A stretch of DNA of 17,312 bases from Terramyces sp. JEL0728 (lineage: Eukaryota > Chytridiomycota > Chytridiomycetes > Rhizophydiales > Terramycetaceae). Numbering within the stretch: the first letter of the stretch is position 1; every line of letters begins with the position of its first letter. Below, one piece after another: positions 1 to 8,462 of the stretch. The notes under the pieces were generated by a model. That model was not told the DNA's origin. It did not search any database and saw only the letters and a list, made by a program, of their open reading frames with translations. The DNA lies in NCBI GenBank assembly GCA_027603945.1, contig JADIIU010000196.1, positions 1-17,312 of the forward strand, read 5' to 3'. Position numbers and translations under genes: made by a program.

Positions 1-228
1 TCCTCTGTTTCCTCCCACGAATTGGTTGAAGCTACCACTGACCCAGCCGTTGGTCTTGCTACTGGAAACTCTTCTCCACTTGCATGGTACGACACCAACA
101 ACGGTGAAATCGGAGATATTTGCAATGCTCAACAAGGATCCATCACTGGTGGAGATGGCAACACTTACACTGTCCAAACTGAATGGTCCAACAGCCAAGG
201 TGCAAAGTCTTGTATTATCAAATACTAA
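1..228 (+). CDS. PHI-1/EXORDIUM-like secreted protein, C-terminal part (cut by window start)
   Basis: The frame starting at base 1 is open to the TAA at 226-228 and gives 75 residues. It contains the block SSVSSHELVEATTDPAVGL, followed by LAWYD..NGEIGDICN and a C-terminal TYTVQTEWSN. This is the C-terminal signature of the phosphate-induced protein 1 (PHI-1/EXORDIUM) family in its fungal and bacterial form. The sequence is nearly identical to the end of the next gene, so the two are tandem paralogues. Family members are secreted; in plants they are linked to growth signalling, and the molecular role in fungi is not known. A poly(A)-like AATAAA lies about 15 bases after the stop. The N-terminal part lies outside the window, so intactness cannot be judged. 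Confidence 0.8.
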   Translation, partial: SSVSSHELVEATTDPAVGLATGNSSPLAWYDTNNGEIGDICNAQQGSITGGDGNTYTVQTEWSNSQGAKSCIIKY

Positions 229-602
229 GTGATATTTTTAGAATAAACTGTTTAATATGCATGTTTGTAGGATGTACCAATTATTGGCGGTGAAACCCGG
301 TTTTATGAGTCACCTGTGGATTCCTTTGACTAGGTGTTGGCTTTTGACCTCCACGAACGCACCGATACAAATCATAAATTGCAATTTCAATACAAAAGAT
401 CTATATACGACTACATCCAGAACTGGTCAGCCAGGTTTAGATGTATGCGCATAGTTTGATCTTGATGAGTTTGTTTTTGTTTCTTTAGACTTTCAAATCT
501 GAATATCTCGGCAGTGAAGAACGCATGGAAAGAACACGCAACATCACATCCCAATTAACATTCAAAATACATAAATAGAGGAAAACTGGAAAACCAAGCA
601 CA
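229..602. other. intergenic spacer between the PHI-1-like genes
   Basis: No convincing gene is seen in these 374 bases. The left end holds the 3' processing region of the first gene (AGAATAAAC near 239). The right end holds the promoter of the second gene. A 65-codon open frame at 257-454 has no family resemblance and mixed codon use, and I treat it as chance. Confidence 0.5.
569..578 (+). promoter_or_regulatory. TATA-like box of the second PHI-1-like gene
   Basis: ACATAAATAG starts about 34 nt before the ATG at 603. The spacing matches the TATA-to-ATG distance at the other genes in this window, which supports the start at 603. Confidence 0.5.
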
Positions 603-1480
603 ATGATCTTGACCACTCTTCTTTCCGTTTCTGCTGTATCAGCAACCACTGTCCCAAGACAGCGTGGTGTCCACTACAGAACTGATATTGTCACCTCTCC
701 TGATATCGTTACTGCCCGAGCAGCTCTTGACAAAAGAGCTACAGCTAAATTAACCTACTATGGCGGTCCAGTCATCTCAAACGTCGAAGTCCATCCGATT
801 TTCTATGGTGGAAGCAGCGTTCAATACAAATCTCAAATCAACGCATTCTACTCTGGTGTAGTCAACTCTGCTTACTTTGACTGGTTAAGCGAATACAACA
901 CCAAAACTCAAACTATTGGCCGTGGATCTTTTGGTGGATCTATCGATGTCACTGACAACTTGCAAAGCTCATTGGATGATCAAAATGATATCCAACCATT
1001 CTTGACAGCTCTTGCTGATGCTGGAAAAATCCAACCTGGTGCAAACACTTACTTCCCAATCCACTTTAAATCTGGTGTTGACATTACTCAAGGTGGAAGT
1101 GGATCTTGCGAAGTCTTCTGTGCCTACCACGGAACTATTGCATACAATGGTGGATATATCTTTTATGGTGTCATCCCAGATCAAGGCGGTTCATGTGCTG
1201 GTGGTTGTGGTTCAGACTCTAATACTTTCAACACTTATACTTTCAACATGATAACCTTTCCTCTGTTTCCTCCCACGAATTGGTTGAAGCAACTACTGAC
1301 CCAGCCGTTGGTCTTGCTACTGCAAATGCAGCCCCATTAGCTTGGTACGACTCCAACAACGGTGAAATCGGAGATATCTGCAATGCGCAACAAGGCAAGA
1401 TCACTGGTGGAGATGGAAAGACTTACACTGTCCAAACCGAATGGTCCAACAAAAAGAAATCCTGCATCGTCAAGTACTAG
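603..1480 (+). pseudogene. PHI-1/EXORDIUM-like secreted protein with an apparent frameshift
   Basis: The frame opens at ATG 603 with a signal peptide (about residues 1-16, ending VSAVSA) and a pro-region that ends in a Kex2-type LDKR site near residue 45. The mature domain follows (LTYYGGPVISNVEVHPIFYGG, then paired Cys motifs such as SCEVFCAYHG and SCAGGCG). The frame is conserved to about 1240. From about 1256 the conserved continuation (NLSSVSSHELVEATTDP ... WSNKKKSCIVKY, stop 1478-1480) lies in another frame, and the original frame runs out at 1340. The change equals a missing base or two extra bases in roughly 1240-1256. No GT...AG pair can remove it, because no AG occurs there before the conserved block. 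It is either a disrupted copy or a sequencing/assembly error. The intact C-terminal sequence of the neighbouring copy gives the expected frame. Confidence 0.75.
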
Positions 1481-1636
1481 ATAAATAAAATGAAAAAAAG
1501 TCAGTTTATAGTGTAAAATCTGTTAATAGTCTACTGATGCGAAATATAATTTTGGTAGCTGAATTGATCCTAGTTTATGAGGTTCCAAAACCAGGTACTG
1601 TTCTGTTATCAAACTTGATTTCACTGGCTTCTTTGA

Positions 1637-2558
1637 TTAATCTATTATTACCAGTTCAATCGCACTCTGCGTTTTCCTTAGTAGTGATTGCTCTATCGGA
1701 GATATTGCAATTCTTCCATCGCTGCTTATATTCAATCGCAGTTCTATTTCTGGCTGCAATCTGAAAATAAGTGCAAGCACCGTTATCCAGATGCATTGTA
1801 ATCCTATTTTTGCCATTTCCAGGTAATCAGTATCTACTTGAATACGGAGCAGAACAATTAGGATTTTGGCAGTCAGGAACAACGTTGTACTCCATAAAAA
1901 CTGCTTGATGAGACATTCTTTTTTCTTTAGAACTTTAACCAGAGGTTCTAAAAGTATCTGTTGTTGCTTTTGTTATTGCTTTTTACCTGAAGAGACGTAA
2001 CTTGAAGCTGGATATTTTGCAATGCAAATGCCGCGTCTCGTTGAATAATCCGATTCAGTATCGCAAAAGCCAACGCAAGAAATATCTCTAGTTAAAAATA
2101 CTTACCAAAGGCTCTTGGAAATTTCCAACCAACAAAAGTTCCACCAACATCATACACGACCCAAGAATAATCACTCCTTGTTTGATAGCAGGCTCCAAAG
2201 TCATTCTAGTAATACACCAACCTTTCCCGGCCAATAACAGTAAGAAATACATCAGCGACATGTTGAATAGGAAAAGTAAATTTGAAATAAACAAGAGCAC
2301 AATTGAAATAGGGCCAGATGTGTTGTACGAAATTTCATAGTTATTCGCCAAATCGATTACTAAATCCCCTAGAAATGTAACTAGCTGTTCCAGGAACACT
2401 CCAACAAAGAAAACAGTAAATCCAGAGTGTAGCTGTATAGATTTCGAAATCCCCTTATTGTAATAGATATTTATAAACCATAACACCAATAGTAATAGAT
2501 AGAATATCGTGGTAAGAAAGTATATGAAGGTTGGAAGTGAGATTTCTGATAGATTCAT
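1637..2558 (-). CDS. Seven-helix membrane protein, GPR180/TMEM145-like or GOST-like (three exons)
   Basis: I assemble complement of 2106-2558, 1987-2085 and 1637-1966, giving 293 residues from ATG 2558 to the stop at 1637-1639. Exon 1 has four hydrophobic helices (about 10-32, 44-68, 83-110, 127-146) and the motif AGKGWCITR at about 110-118. That motif resembles the 'AKGW.ITR' signature of the GPCR-rhodopsin-4 (GPR180/TMEM145) family and, more loosely, GOST proteins. Exon 2 supplies a short helix (IFLALAFAIL) and a Gln-rich loop. Exon 3 supplies two further helices (about 207-225 and 236-253) and a polar tail. Both introns are 20 nt, start GTAA and end AG with TTAAC/AATAAC before the AG, and removing them leaves a single continuous frame. 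Family members act in Golgi/secretory or surface membranes; the ligand is unknown. The usual large lumenal N-terminal domain is absent, so an upstream exon may have been missed. Confidence 0.6.
1967..1986 (-). other. 20-nt intron 2 of the seven-helix protein gene
   Basis: On the minus strand it begins GTAAAAAGC, contains AATAAC and ends AAAAG. It joins exon 2 (…TSLQ) to exon 3 (QQQILLEP…) in phase 0. A 29-nt alternative ending at the next in-frame CAG is also possible and would drop only three Gln codons. Confidence 0.55.
2086..2105 (-). other. 20-nt intron 1 of the seven-helix protein gene
   Basis: On the minus strand it begins GTAAGT, contains TTTAAC and ends AG. The preceding TAG of the same stretch would otherwise end the protein after helix 4. 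Splicing to the second of two nearby AGs gives phase-0 joining into IFLALAFAIL. Confidence 0.6.
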
Positions 2559-2852
2559 TGAAAAATGTCAAATGCCAAGATGACGTTTTCCAAATGTCAC
2601 TCGCCAATAAACAGAGTGATGTACTCGGATACCGCACTCCACTATCCGGATACTCAATAGGATGTTAAAATTGAAACAGACATGAAAATTTCATGTTGTA
2701 TTGGAGCTACTGAGCTCTAGACGGATTGCCTGAGGTAAAGTACAGTCGATTAACTTGGAAATAACAACAAGGACACCGTAAAAGATTCCTTTATAGATTC
2801 AAATAGTTTTCGTTGTAGCCGATTGCATTTTAAACGCGTAATGAGATAAATA

Positions 2853-3530
2853 TTATATTTTTCTAGCTCGAAGAGGTACTTGTGCGGAGGGTCTTGAAGG
2901 TGGTCCGTACATTTCTAAAGCCCTATTTTCAAACGCCTGCACCATCGCTTTCACAGCTTGTTCAAAAAACAAATCCGATAGCTGTCCATGCAACACATTT
3001 TTGAATTGGAATCTAACATCAAAGTCGATATAGCAACAGGGATAATCTGCTGGATTTGGATCCTCCATACTTTGATATAATTTAAATAATGTGTGGTTTT
3101 TGTTGACTGGGACAGCTGGTGCAGGAGAGAAATCCCAAGTATTGACTAATATTTGGAACATACGGGAGTTGCTGGCTACTGCTTCAACACGTTTAGCCTC
3201 AATGCATTTTACTGTCGATGTATATCGTTCATTGAATGATTTAAACCCAACTGCCAGTTCCGCTTTCATGGTTTCGCCTCCATCCACCTTCTGCGTAGAT
3301 AATGTTTTTGAATGCTGGCACCAAGGTACAAATTCCTTGTACTGACTGACATTCGAGACAATTCTGTACATGTTTGCAGCAGAGTAGCCTAGAATCCTTT
3401 TCTCTGTGTAAGTTGTAATTTTGGCCTGTCCAAAGATATTTCTCTTTAATTTGAACATGAAATTATGAGAGCGATTCCTGGGTTTTATAATTGGGATCAT
3501 CTGATATTGACTGGGAGAAAAAGGTTTCAT
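2853..3530 (-). CDS. COQ10: Coenzyme Q-binding protein COQ10 (START/SRPBCC fold), mitochondrial
   Basis: The product is 225 residues from ATG 3530 to the stop at 2853-2855. It shows the COQ10 hallmarks: RILGYSAANMYRIVSNVSQY followed by KEFVPWCQ, then AELAVGFKSFNERYTS, then a C-terminal HGQLSDLFFEQAVKAMVQAF helix. COQ10 is a lipid-binding START-type protein at the inner mitochondrial membrane. It binds ubiquinone and is needed for efficient Q biosynthesis and respiration. Length fits the family (about 200-250). The first 45 residues are Lys/Arg-rich and almost free of acidic residues, as expected for a mitochondrial presequence; an alternative start is the ATG at 3500. The reading frame stays open upstream to 3785, but that part has no family resemblance and is not included. 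It is transcribed divergently from RPL10A. Confidence 0.9.
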   Translation of the reverse strand: MKPFSPSQYQMIPIIKPRNRSHNFMFKLKRNIFGQAKITTYTEKRILGYSAANMYRIVSNVSQYKEFVPWCQHSKTLSTQKVDGGETMKAELAVGFKSFNERYTSTVKCIEAKRVEAVASNSRMFQILVNTWDFSPAPAVPVNKNHTLFKLYQSMEDPNPADYPCCYIDFDVRFQFKNVLHGQLSDLFFEQAVKAMVQAFENRALEMYGPPSRPSAQVPLRARKI

Positions 3531-3859
3531 TTTGAAAATCTGAAAATCGAGATGGAAAATGCAGCAACCGAATAGAGTGTTGGATATTATATCTCCAGAT
3601 GATCCACAACAGCCCTTCACTAACAATATCAAAGAGTAGAGATCGAGCGGTTCTGAACGATTTACGCAAAACATCAAAAGTGGTTCCATTAGCGTTTCAA
3701 AGTCCGAATTGAAAGCCAATAACTCAAGCCATAGAAATCTTGATTGCAGACTACCATAAAAGTAAGACGCGATGGCAAATACCAAACAAATAGAGAGTAA
3801 CTATATCACGTGACACGGAGAATTTGAGGCTCGACAGCTTGGCTTGCCAATAACCAGCT

Positions 3860-3867
3860 TATAAAAA
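3860..3867 (+). promoter_or_regulatory. TATA box of RPL10A
   Basis: TATAAAAA starts 38 nt before the ATG at 3898, followed by a purine-rich A/G stretch and a short pyrimidine run just before the start codon. No room exists for a long 5' leader. Confidence 0.55.
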
Positions 3868-3897
3868 GAAAAGAAAAAAAATTTCTTTACACTAACC

Positions 3898-4574
3898 ATG
3901 AGCAAGGTTTGGAGATAAATTAATTCCAGGTTCAAGCATCTGCTGTCCGTACTGCGGTACAAACTTTGATCAAGTACTCTACTGAAGAAAAGCCAAGAAA
4001 ATTCACTGAAACTGTTGAATTACAAATTGGTTTAAAGAACTACGATCCTCAAAGAGACAAGCGTTTCTCTGGTACCGTTCGTTTGCCAAACATCCCACGT
4101 CCACAAATGAAGCTCTGTATCCTTGCCGATGCTGCTCACATTGATCAAGCAAAGGCAATTGCATTGGAGTTCATGTCTGTTGACGACCTCAAGAAATTGA
4201 ACAAGAACAAGAAGCTTATCAAGAAGCTCGCAAAGAAATACGATGCTTTCCTTGCTTCTGAAGCTTTGATTAAACAAATCCCTCGTCTTTTAGGTCCTGG
4301 TTTGTCCAAGGCTGGCAAGTTCCCAACCCCAATTTCCCACAATGACAACTTGGAAGAAAAGATTGCTGAAATCAAATCCACCATCAAGTTCCAATTGAAG
4401 AAGGTTTTGTGTCTCGGTGTCGCTGTTGGCCATGTTAAGATGACTGACGATCAATTAGTCAACAACACCATGTTGGCAGTCAACTTTTTGGTTTCCCTCT
4501 TGAAAAAGAACTGGCAAAACGTCAAATCTCTTTTCCTCAAGTCATCCATGGGTAAACCAATCCGCCTTTACTAA
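3898..4574 (+). CDS. RPL10A: Large-subunit ribosomal protein uL1 (RPL10A/Rpl1), two exons
   Basis: I join 3898-3906 (MSK) and 3930-4574, giving 217 residues, exactly the usual length of eukaryotic uL1. The second exon continues [20 protein letters not shown], then the highly conserved [20 protein letters not shown] and [15 protein letters not shown], and ends with [18 protein letters not shown]. uL1 forms the mobile L1 stalk at the ribosomal E site and helps release deacylated tRNA. The annotated start depends on removing a 23-nt intron right after the third codon; without it the frame hits a stop. Introns near the 5' end are common in ribosomal protein genes. Codon use is strongly biased (AAG, TTG, GTT, CCA), as expected for a highly expressed gene. 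Confidence 0.96.
3907..3929 (+). other. 23-nt intron in RPL10A after codon 3
   Basis: It begins GTTTGG, carries AAATTAAT as a possible branch site and ends TTCCAG. The exon junction AAG|GTT restores the conserved N-terminus of uL1. The 5' splice site is weaker than the GTAA form seen in the other introns. Confidence 0.85.
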
Positions 4575-4724
4575 GGCTTTAAGCAGGCGTTTCACCAAGG
4601 TTTTTATTTATAGGAATCATTTGGGAGCTTGAATCTGCTCAATAAACCATTAAAAAAATTTCTGTTGATGTTCTTTCTATAAAGCGACTTTTGCGATTTC
4701 ACTTTACATGGATTTGGCAACAGA

Positions 4725-4856
4725 ATGTATCTCATTGTGGAATATTCAATTATAATGTTGGTGAGGCAGTTAGTCAATCGCAAGTGCCAAGCTGTCTGGC
4801 AAGAACATAATTGTTATTGTGGAGTTGCAGAGGTTCTAGAACGGCATCAGTCCTAA
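4725..4856 (+). other. candidate small coding exon, 43 codons, unknown
   Basis: The frame runs from ATG 4725 to TAA 4854-4856 and reads MYLIVEYSIIMLVRQLVN, then a Cys-rich part (KCQ...NCYCG) and a helical, charged end (AEVLERHQ). The composition looks like a real small protein, and a TATAAAG element lies about 46 nt upstream. Just before the stop, GTCCTAAT...GGAG could be a very short intron leading to further codons. I do not recognise a family. Confidence 0.3.
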
Positions 4857-5121
4857 TCACAATGGAGGCGTCTCAATGGTGACTAAAACTATTTCTCGAG
4901 TTCTGCAAGATACTGCTCGGAAATAAACAAAAAAAGAGATATTTAAAGCCCATCTGTCTGCGCATTTCAGCTACCGGTTTGCTACTAATATATTAGCGTA
5001 TAGTACTTTCATCTTGATACTGATGGAGATCCCGGATCTGATGGGCTCATCTCAACAGACATGAAACATCAGGATTTGGAACTGAAAATGAAAGACTGTG
5101 GAGGAAAAGACTCGCCATCCA

Positions 5122-5289
5122 CTAGTGTTTCTTTATAACAAATTCCTTTCCATTCAGCGTTTCTACCAAAGAATCGAGCAAAAGCTGCTTACCAGTTTGA
5201 TTTGTGAAAAAAGCCTTAAAATGACAACTATTGGTGCACCATCCGTCCTTTAGCTGCACAAATGAAACTTGAAAAACGGCCAACCTGAT
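5122..5289 (-). other. candidate terminal exon or gene remnant, 55 codons, unknown
   Basis: The minus strand is open from 5289 to a stop at 5122-5124 and reads, in part, VQLKDGWCTNSCHFKAFF, then TNQTGKQLLLDSLVETLNGK. Composition and codon use look coding. No in-frame ATG is present, so it would need an upstream exon lying across the VWD promoter, or it is a relic. I do not recognise a family. Confidence 0.3.
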
Positions 5290-5290
5290 T

Positions 5291-5297
5291 TATAAAG
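5291..5297 (+). promoter_or_regulatory. TATA box of the VWD/EGF surface-protein gene
   Basis: TATAAAG starts 39 nt before the ATG at 5330. It supports that ATG as the start rather than any upstream codon of the same open frame. Confidence 0.5.
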
Positions 5298-5329
5298 AGG
5301 TGTCAAATTACAAGAAGCATTCCGTAATT

Positions 5330-7333
5330 ATGAAATCATCTGTGTTGTCTACACTGTTCCTCGCATACAAAGTCGCTGCTTTGGATATTACAGATTTGCT
5401 AGAGTTTGATCGTCCGTTGTTGGAAATCTTGGATACTCAAATGGCACACTCTTTCAAATGCAGACTAAAGCAAAAGCCTGAAGAAGCCGTCCAAGTCTAT
5501 TTTGAAGGCACTGGTATCAACTTTGAGAACTGCAACTACAATTTCCCAGTTGATTCTTATGACCAATGGCAAACTATCAATATCAACAATGTCCCTGTTT
5601 TTGAAAAGCTCAGCGATGTAGATTTCCAAATCAAAGCGCGTTGTTTCCACAAGGGTGACCAAGGTGATCACCATTTACCTTGCCACCGTAAACCTACTTG
5701 TGGTGGTACCTGCCAGTCTCACGGCGACCCTCACTTTGTTGATTTCCAAGGATATTCCTTTACTCACCAAGCAGAAGGTACATTTTCGCTTTTTGAACAC
5801 GAACATCTTGCTGTTCAAGCCATTCAGGGTCCTTGCAACTTTGACGTTTGGCCAAAAAATGTCATGTGTAACCAAGCTGTCGCAATCAGATATGGTTCCA
5901 CTATTTTAGCTTTGGATGTTCGTGAAAAACACCAAAAAGCTTATGGGATGAAGTATGTTTCAAAGAACACTGACGGTGTTCAGTACAAGGCTCCATCCAA
6001 GCAGGATTCTACCCACAATGTCAAGCTCCCATGTGGATCCAGCATTGAATTGATTGTATCCCAAAATAGCAAAGAAACATGGATTGATGTGAACTTGCAT
6101 ATTGCTCCTGGATATGGCGACAACGGCGGTGTCTGCAACAAGCTGGGAACTGATGACGATAATATGTATGGAAAGGACAAGACTTACCAAAAAAATAACA
6201 TTGATGGGTATGTTTGGAGCTGGAAAGTTGACGACAGTAACAATCTGTTCAACGGACAATGCAAACCTTCCACCCCTCCAGTTACCTATCCTCCTCAAAC
6301 TTGTACCTGTCCAGACACTCCTGTTCCAGAAAATCCCCCAGTTGTACCGCAATTGCCTCCTTACACCCAATACATTCCCCCACCTGCCCAAACCACTACT
6401 GTGCTCACCACCACTGTTGTTCAAACCACTACCATCCCAGCTACTACAGTTCCAGCTACTACCAATCCAGCTACTTCTGATATTCCAAAGACTGTTGCCA
6501 CTACTGGATACGGAAACACACAAACTGATGTTCCAAACACTACTCCAGTTACAAGCGATATCGCTCTCACTGTCCCTGCAACTACTACTACTATCCCAGC
6601 TGTCGTTGTTGTCCAAACCACTACTGTTGTTGTTACTTCCACTGTTGATGTTACCCCACCTCAGCCAACTGCCACCATGCCAGCAAACCCATACTACAAT
6701 GACCAAATCAACTCATACTGCTCCAACCTGTTCAACATTCCTGGATGCTCTTCAATCTCCAACACCACCAACTACGTTACTGCTTGTGTCGCTGATGCCC
6801 TATCTTCTGGCTCCTTGCAATTCTCTGAAGCTTCCAAATTGGCATACTTGGCTCAATGCAAAACTTCTACCAACTACATGATCAACTATCCTGCACCTCA
6901 AGTTCAACAACAAGGCCACGATATTCAAAAGACTTGTGGATTAGGAAACAATACCTGTGCCAACAACTGTGGTGGGCAAGGTGTTTGTGGTGCTAACGGT
7001 TGCAGATGTAACCCAGGGTACGGTGGTCTTGACTGCTCAACTGATTTGACAAAGATGATTTCATACAACCCGCAAACTGGGTCATACAGCGACCAGACTC
7101 CGTCTAACGTCTATCCGGTCCAAGTTGTTAACTCTCCAACTGCCAGTAACACTACCGGTGCCTATGAAAGCCAAGATTCTCCTTCAGGTGCTGGTAATGA
7201 AGGGTATGGCAATGCAGTCACATCCGCTGTAGCTGTACCTGTCAATACTGGTGCTGCTCCTATTATTAGCAGCGCATTTGCTGCACAAGTTTCATCTGCC
7301 TTTATCGCATTAGCAATTGCTTTGGCAATGTAA
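5330..7333 (+). CDS. Secreted VWD-domain / EGF-like protein with Thr-rich stalk and GPI-type C-terminus
   Basis: The product has 667 residues. A signal peptide (about 1-18, SSVLSTLFLAYKVAA) precedes an N-terminal Cys-containing domain. A von Willebrand factor type D domain spans about 126-300: it opens GGTCQSHGDPHFVDFQGYSF and contains a late GDNGGVCNKLGTDDDNMYG block, as in the D domains of mucins and vitellogenins. Residues 313-455 are a Pro/Thr-rich stalk with TTT and PATT repeats, likely O-mannosylated. A Cys-bearing helical segment (456-512) follows, then an EGF-like module (about 536-569) with CGGQGVCGANGCRCNPGYGG. The protein ends in a Ser/Ala region and a terminal hydrophobic stretch (about 647-667) typical of GPI attachment. 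I infer a cell-surface adhesin or wall protein; no ligand can be named. The longer open frame starting at 5300 lacks an ATG and would bury the signal peptide. Confidence 0.85.
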   Translation: MKSSVLSTLFLAYKVAALDITDLLEFDRPLLEILDTQMAHSFKCRLKQKPEEAVQVYFEGTGINFENCNYNFPVDSYDQWQTININNVPVFEKLSDVDFQIKARCFHKGDQGDHHLPCHRKPTCGGTCQSHGDPHFVDFQGYSFTHQAEGTFSLFEHEHLAVQAIQGPCNFDVWPKNVMCNQAVAIRYGSTILALDVREKHQKAYGMKYVSKNTDGVQYKAPSKQDSTHNVKLPCGSSIELIVSQNSKETWIDVNLHIAPGYGDNGGVCNKLGTDDDNMYGKDKTYQKNNIDGYVWSWKVDDSNNLFNGQCKPSTPPVTYPPQTCTCPDTPVPENPPVVPQLPPYTQYIPPPAQTTTVLTTTVVQTTTIPATTVPATTNPATSDIPKTVATTGYGNTQTDVPNTTPVTSDIALTVPATTTTIPAVVVVQTTTVVVTSTVDVTPPQPTATMPANPYYNDQINSYCSNLFNIPGCSSISNTTNYVTACVADALSSGSLQFSEASKLAYLAQCKTSTNYMINYPAPQVQQQGHDIQKTCGLGNNTCANNCGGQGVCGANGCRCNPGYGGLDCSTDLTKMISYNPQTGSYSDQTPSNVYPVQVVNSPTASNTTGAYESQDSPSGAGNEGYGNAVTSAVAVPVNTGAAPIISSAFAAQVSSAFIALAIALAM

Positions 7334-7424
7334 AAATAAATCTATATGTACTAGTATATTTCATGCCGCTTAAATACCTTAAGGTCGAAATGACTCGACT
7401 GGTGATTTTTCCATAATTTTTCAA

Positions 7425-8462
7425 ATGAATTTGATTGATGATTGGGCATTGCAACAACTACGGGCTCTAAACACCTTTTATTCCGACCAAGATTTAAAGG
7501 AAATCGCACAGCACGCACTCTCATTACAAAGACATGAAATCAAGCCGTATTTCAGCTCAATTCTAGAACCATCTCCTCAACTAGACTCTTTTATTCAAGC
7601 ATTTACCAACAAAAAGTTTCCAAAATCAACATCCAATTGGGTTAATCCTACTCTGATATTACAAGAAGTGCTGGATTTAAGTGCCGATGAAATCAAGCAA
7701 ATTATCGATCACGGAAAATCACTGGAATCCAAACAACAGCTAGAGTATTTCACAGATTTTGTCGGTAAAGAAGCTGCACTTGCGATTATAAAATCGTTCA
7801 AATCATTTGGGAGAAACACCAAACCAGCTCCAGCTCAAAACCAACCGACACAAAAGAAGGGAAACCCCAAGGACAAGAAAACAAAGATGGAAAAGGTTGG
7901 AAATGCACCAGACAAGAACGGTAAACCAGTATGCGAATGCATGGCAACTGCACATCCACTAGTGACAAACTGCAAATCATGCGGTAAAATCATTTGTGAA
8001 TATGAAAAGGAATGTCAATGCAATGACCCAGTGTATACAACCCAGGCAACAGAAAAAGCAACCACAAACCTCAAGAAACTGGTTGATTTCGACAAGAACT
8101 CTGCTCAACGAACACGCGTAGTTGACTTGAAGAGTGATTTTGATATGTACGCTGGAATCAATGATAAGTGGAAAGACAATGGTGAGAAACAGCAGATAAA
8201 GAACAAGATTGCTCGAGAAGAGGGTAAAGTTGAAAGAAGGGTTGTTTCGCTGTCTATTGGCAAAGGCAACGTTGCTGTTGATCACCAGGTAGAGTATGAG
8301 TATACTGAACCAGAAAAAGCAGGGCCAGAGCCAGCAAAGATTAAAGTAGAAGAGCAAAGGGTGTTCAAGAATCCGTACTTGAAAAACAAACCTAAATTCG
8401 TTTCTGCAGAACCCAAAAAGTACAAGGTGCTGGATTACGGCGATTACGATTATGATTTTTAA
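7425..8462 (+). CDS. TRIP4: TRIP4/ASC-1 homologue (Rqt4-like), C2HC5 zinc-finger protein
   Basis: The product has 345 residues. Residues 70-130 resemble the helical N-terminal part of the family (LSADEIKQIIDHGKSLES). A C2HC5 zinc finger lies at 170-199, with all eight ligands visible: C170, C172, H177, C183, C186, C191, C197 and C199, in CECMATAHPLVTNCKSCGKI. The last pair is spaced C-x-C. It is followed by the family motif LVDFDKNSAQRTRVVD (about 219-234). TRIP4/Rqt4 is a subunit of the RQC-trigger/ASC-1 complex, with the helicase Slh1/ASCC3 and Cue3/ASCC2, which splits collided ubiquitinated ribosomes. The C-terminal ASCH domain of animal TRIP4 is absent, as in yeast Rqt4. A short upstream ORF (7390-7416, eight sense codons) precedes the start. 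No TATA box is visible. Confidence 0.88.
   Translation: MNLIDDWALQQLRALNTFYSDQDLKEIAQHALSLQRHEIKPYFSSILEPSPQLDSFIQAFTNKKFPKSTSNWVNPTLILQEVLDLSADEIKQIIDHGKSLESKQQLEYFTDFVGKEAALAIIKSFKSFGRNTKPAPAQNQPTQKKGNPKDKKTKMEKVGNAPDKNGKPVCECMATAHPLVTNCKSCGKIICEYEKECQCNDPVYTTQATEKATTNLKKLVDFDKNSAQRTRVVDLKSDFDMYAGINDKWKDNGEKQQIKNKIAREEGKVERRVVSLSIGKGNVAVDHQVEYEYTEPEKAGPEPAKIKVEEQRVFKNPYLKNKPKFVSAEPKKYKVLDYGDYDYDF

Larger units (their letters stand above)
4575..5329. other. 755-base gap with several coding-like fragments, unresolved
   Basis: No complete gene could be assembled here, but the stretch is not empty. After the RPL10A 3' end (poly(A)-like AATAAA near 4640) there is a TATA-like TATAAAG near 4680, a 43-codon plus-strand frame (4725-4856), a plus-strand frame at 5004-5138, a 20-nt GT...TACTAAT...AG string at 4977-4996, and a 55-codon minus-strand frame at 5122-5289. 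With introns of about 20 nt in this genome, small multi-exon genes would look like this. The promoter of the VWD gene occupies the last 40 bases. Confidence 0.4.

Noticed and set aside
1195..1289. Mini-intron as explanation for the PHI-1 frame change
   Set aside because: All GT...AG pairs in the stretch either have lengths divisible by three or remove the conserved Cys or HELVE blocks. No AG lies in the critical interval.
2455..2637. 60-codon minus-strand frame overlapping the start of the seven-helix protein
   Set aside because: It was considered as an upstream exon, but no GT...AG joins it in frame while keeping helix 1. It starts at a GTG.
3531..3785. N-terminal extension of the COQ10 reading frame (85 codons)
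   Set aside because: It has no resemblance to COQ10 and would mask the basic presequence-like N-terminus. The total length would be far above the family's.
5960..6706. 248-codon minus-strand frame rich in Ser, Trp and Asn
   Set aside because: It is the antisense shadow of the Thr/Pro stalk and VWD region. The plus-strand domains are unmistakable, and the minus frame has no family resemblance.
6102..6881. 259-codon plus-strand frame rich in Leu and Pro
   Set aside because: Out-of-frame reading of the repetitive ACT/CCA stalk of the VWD gene; low-complexity composition follows from the repeat.
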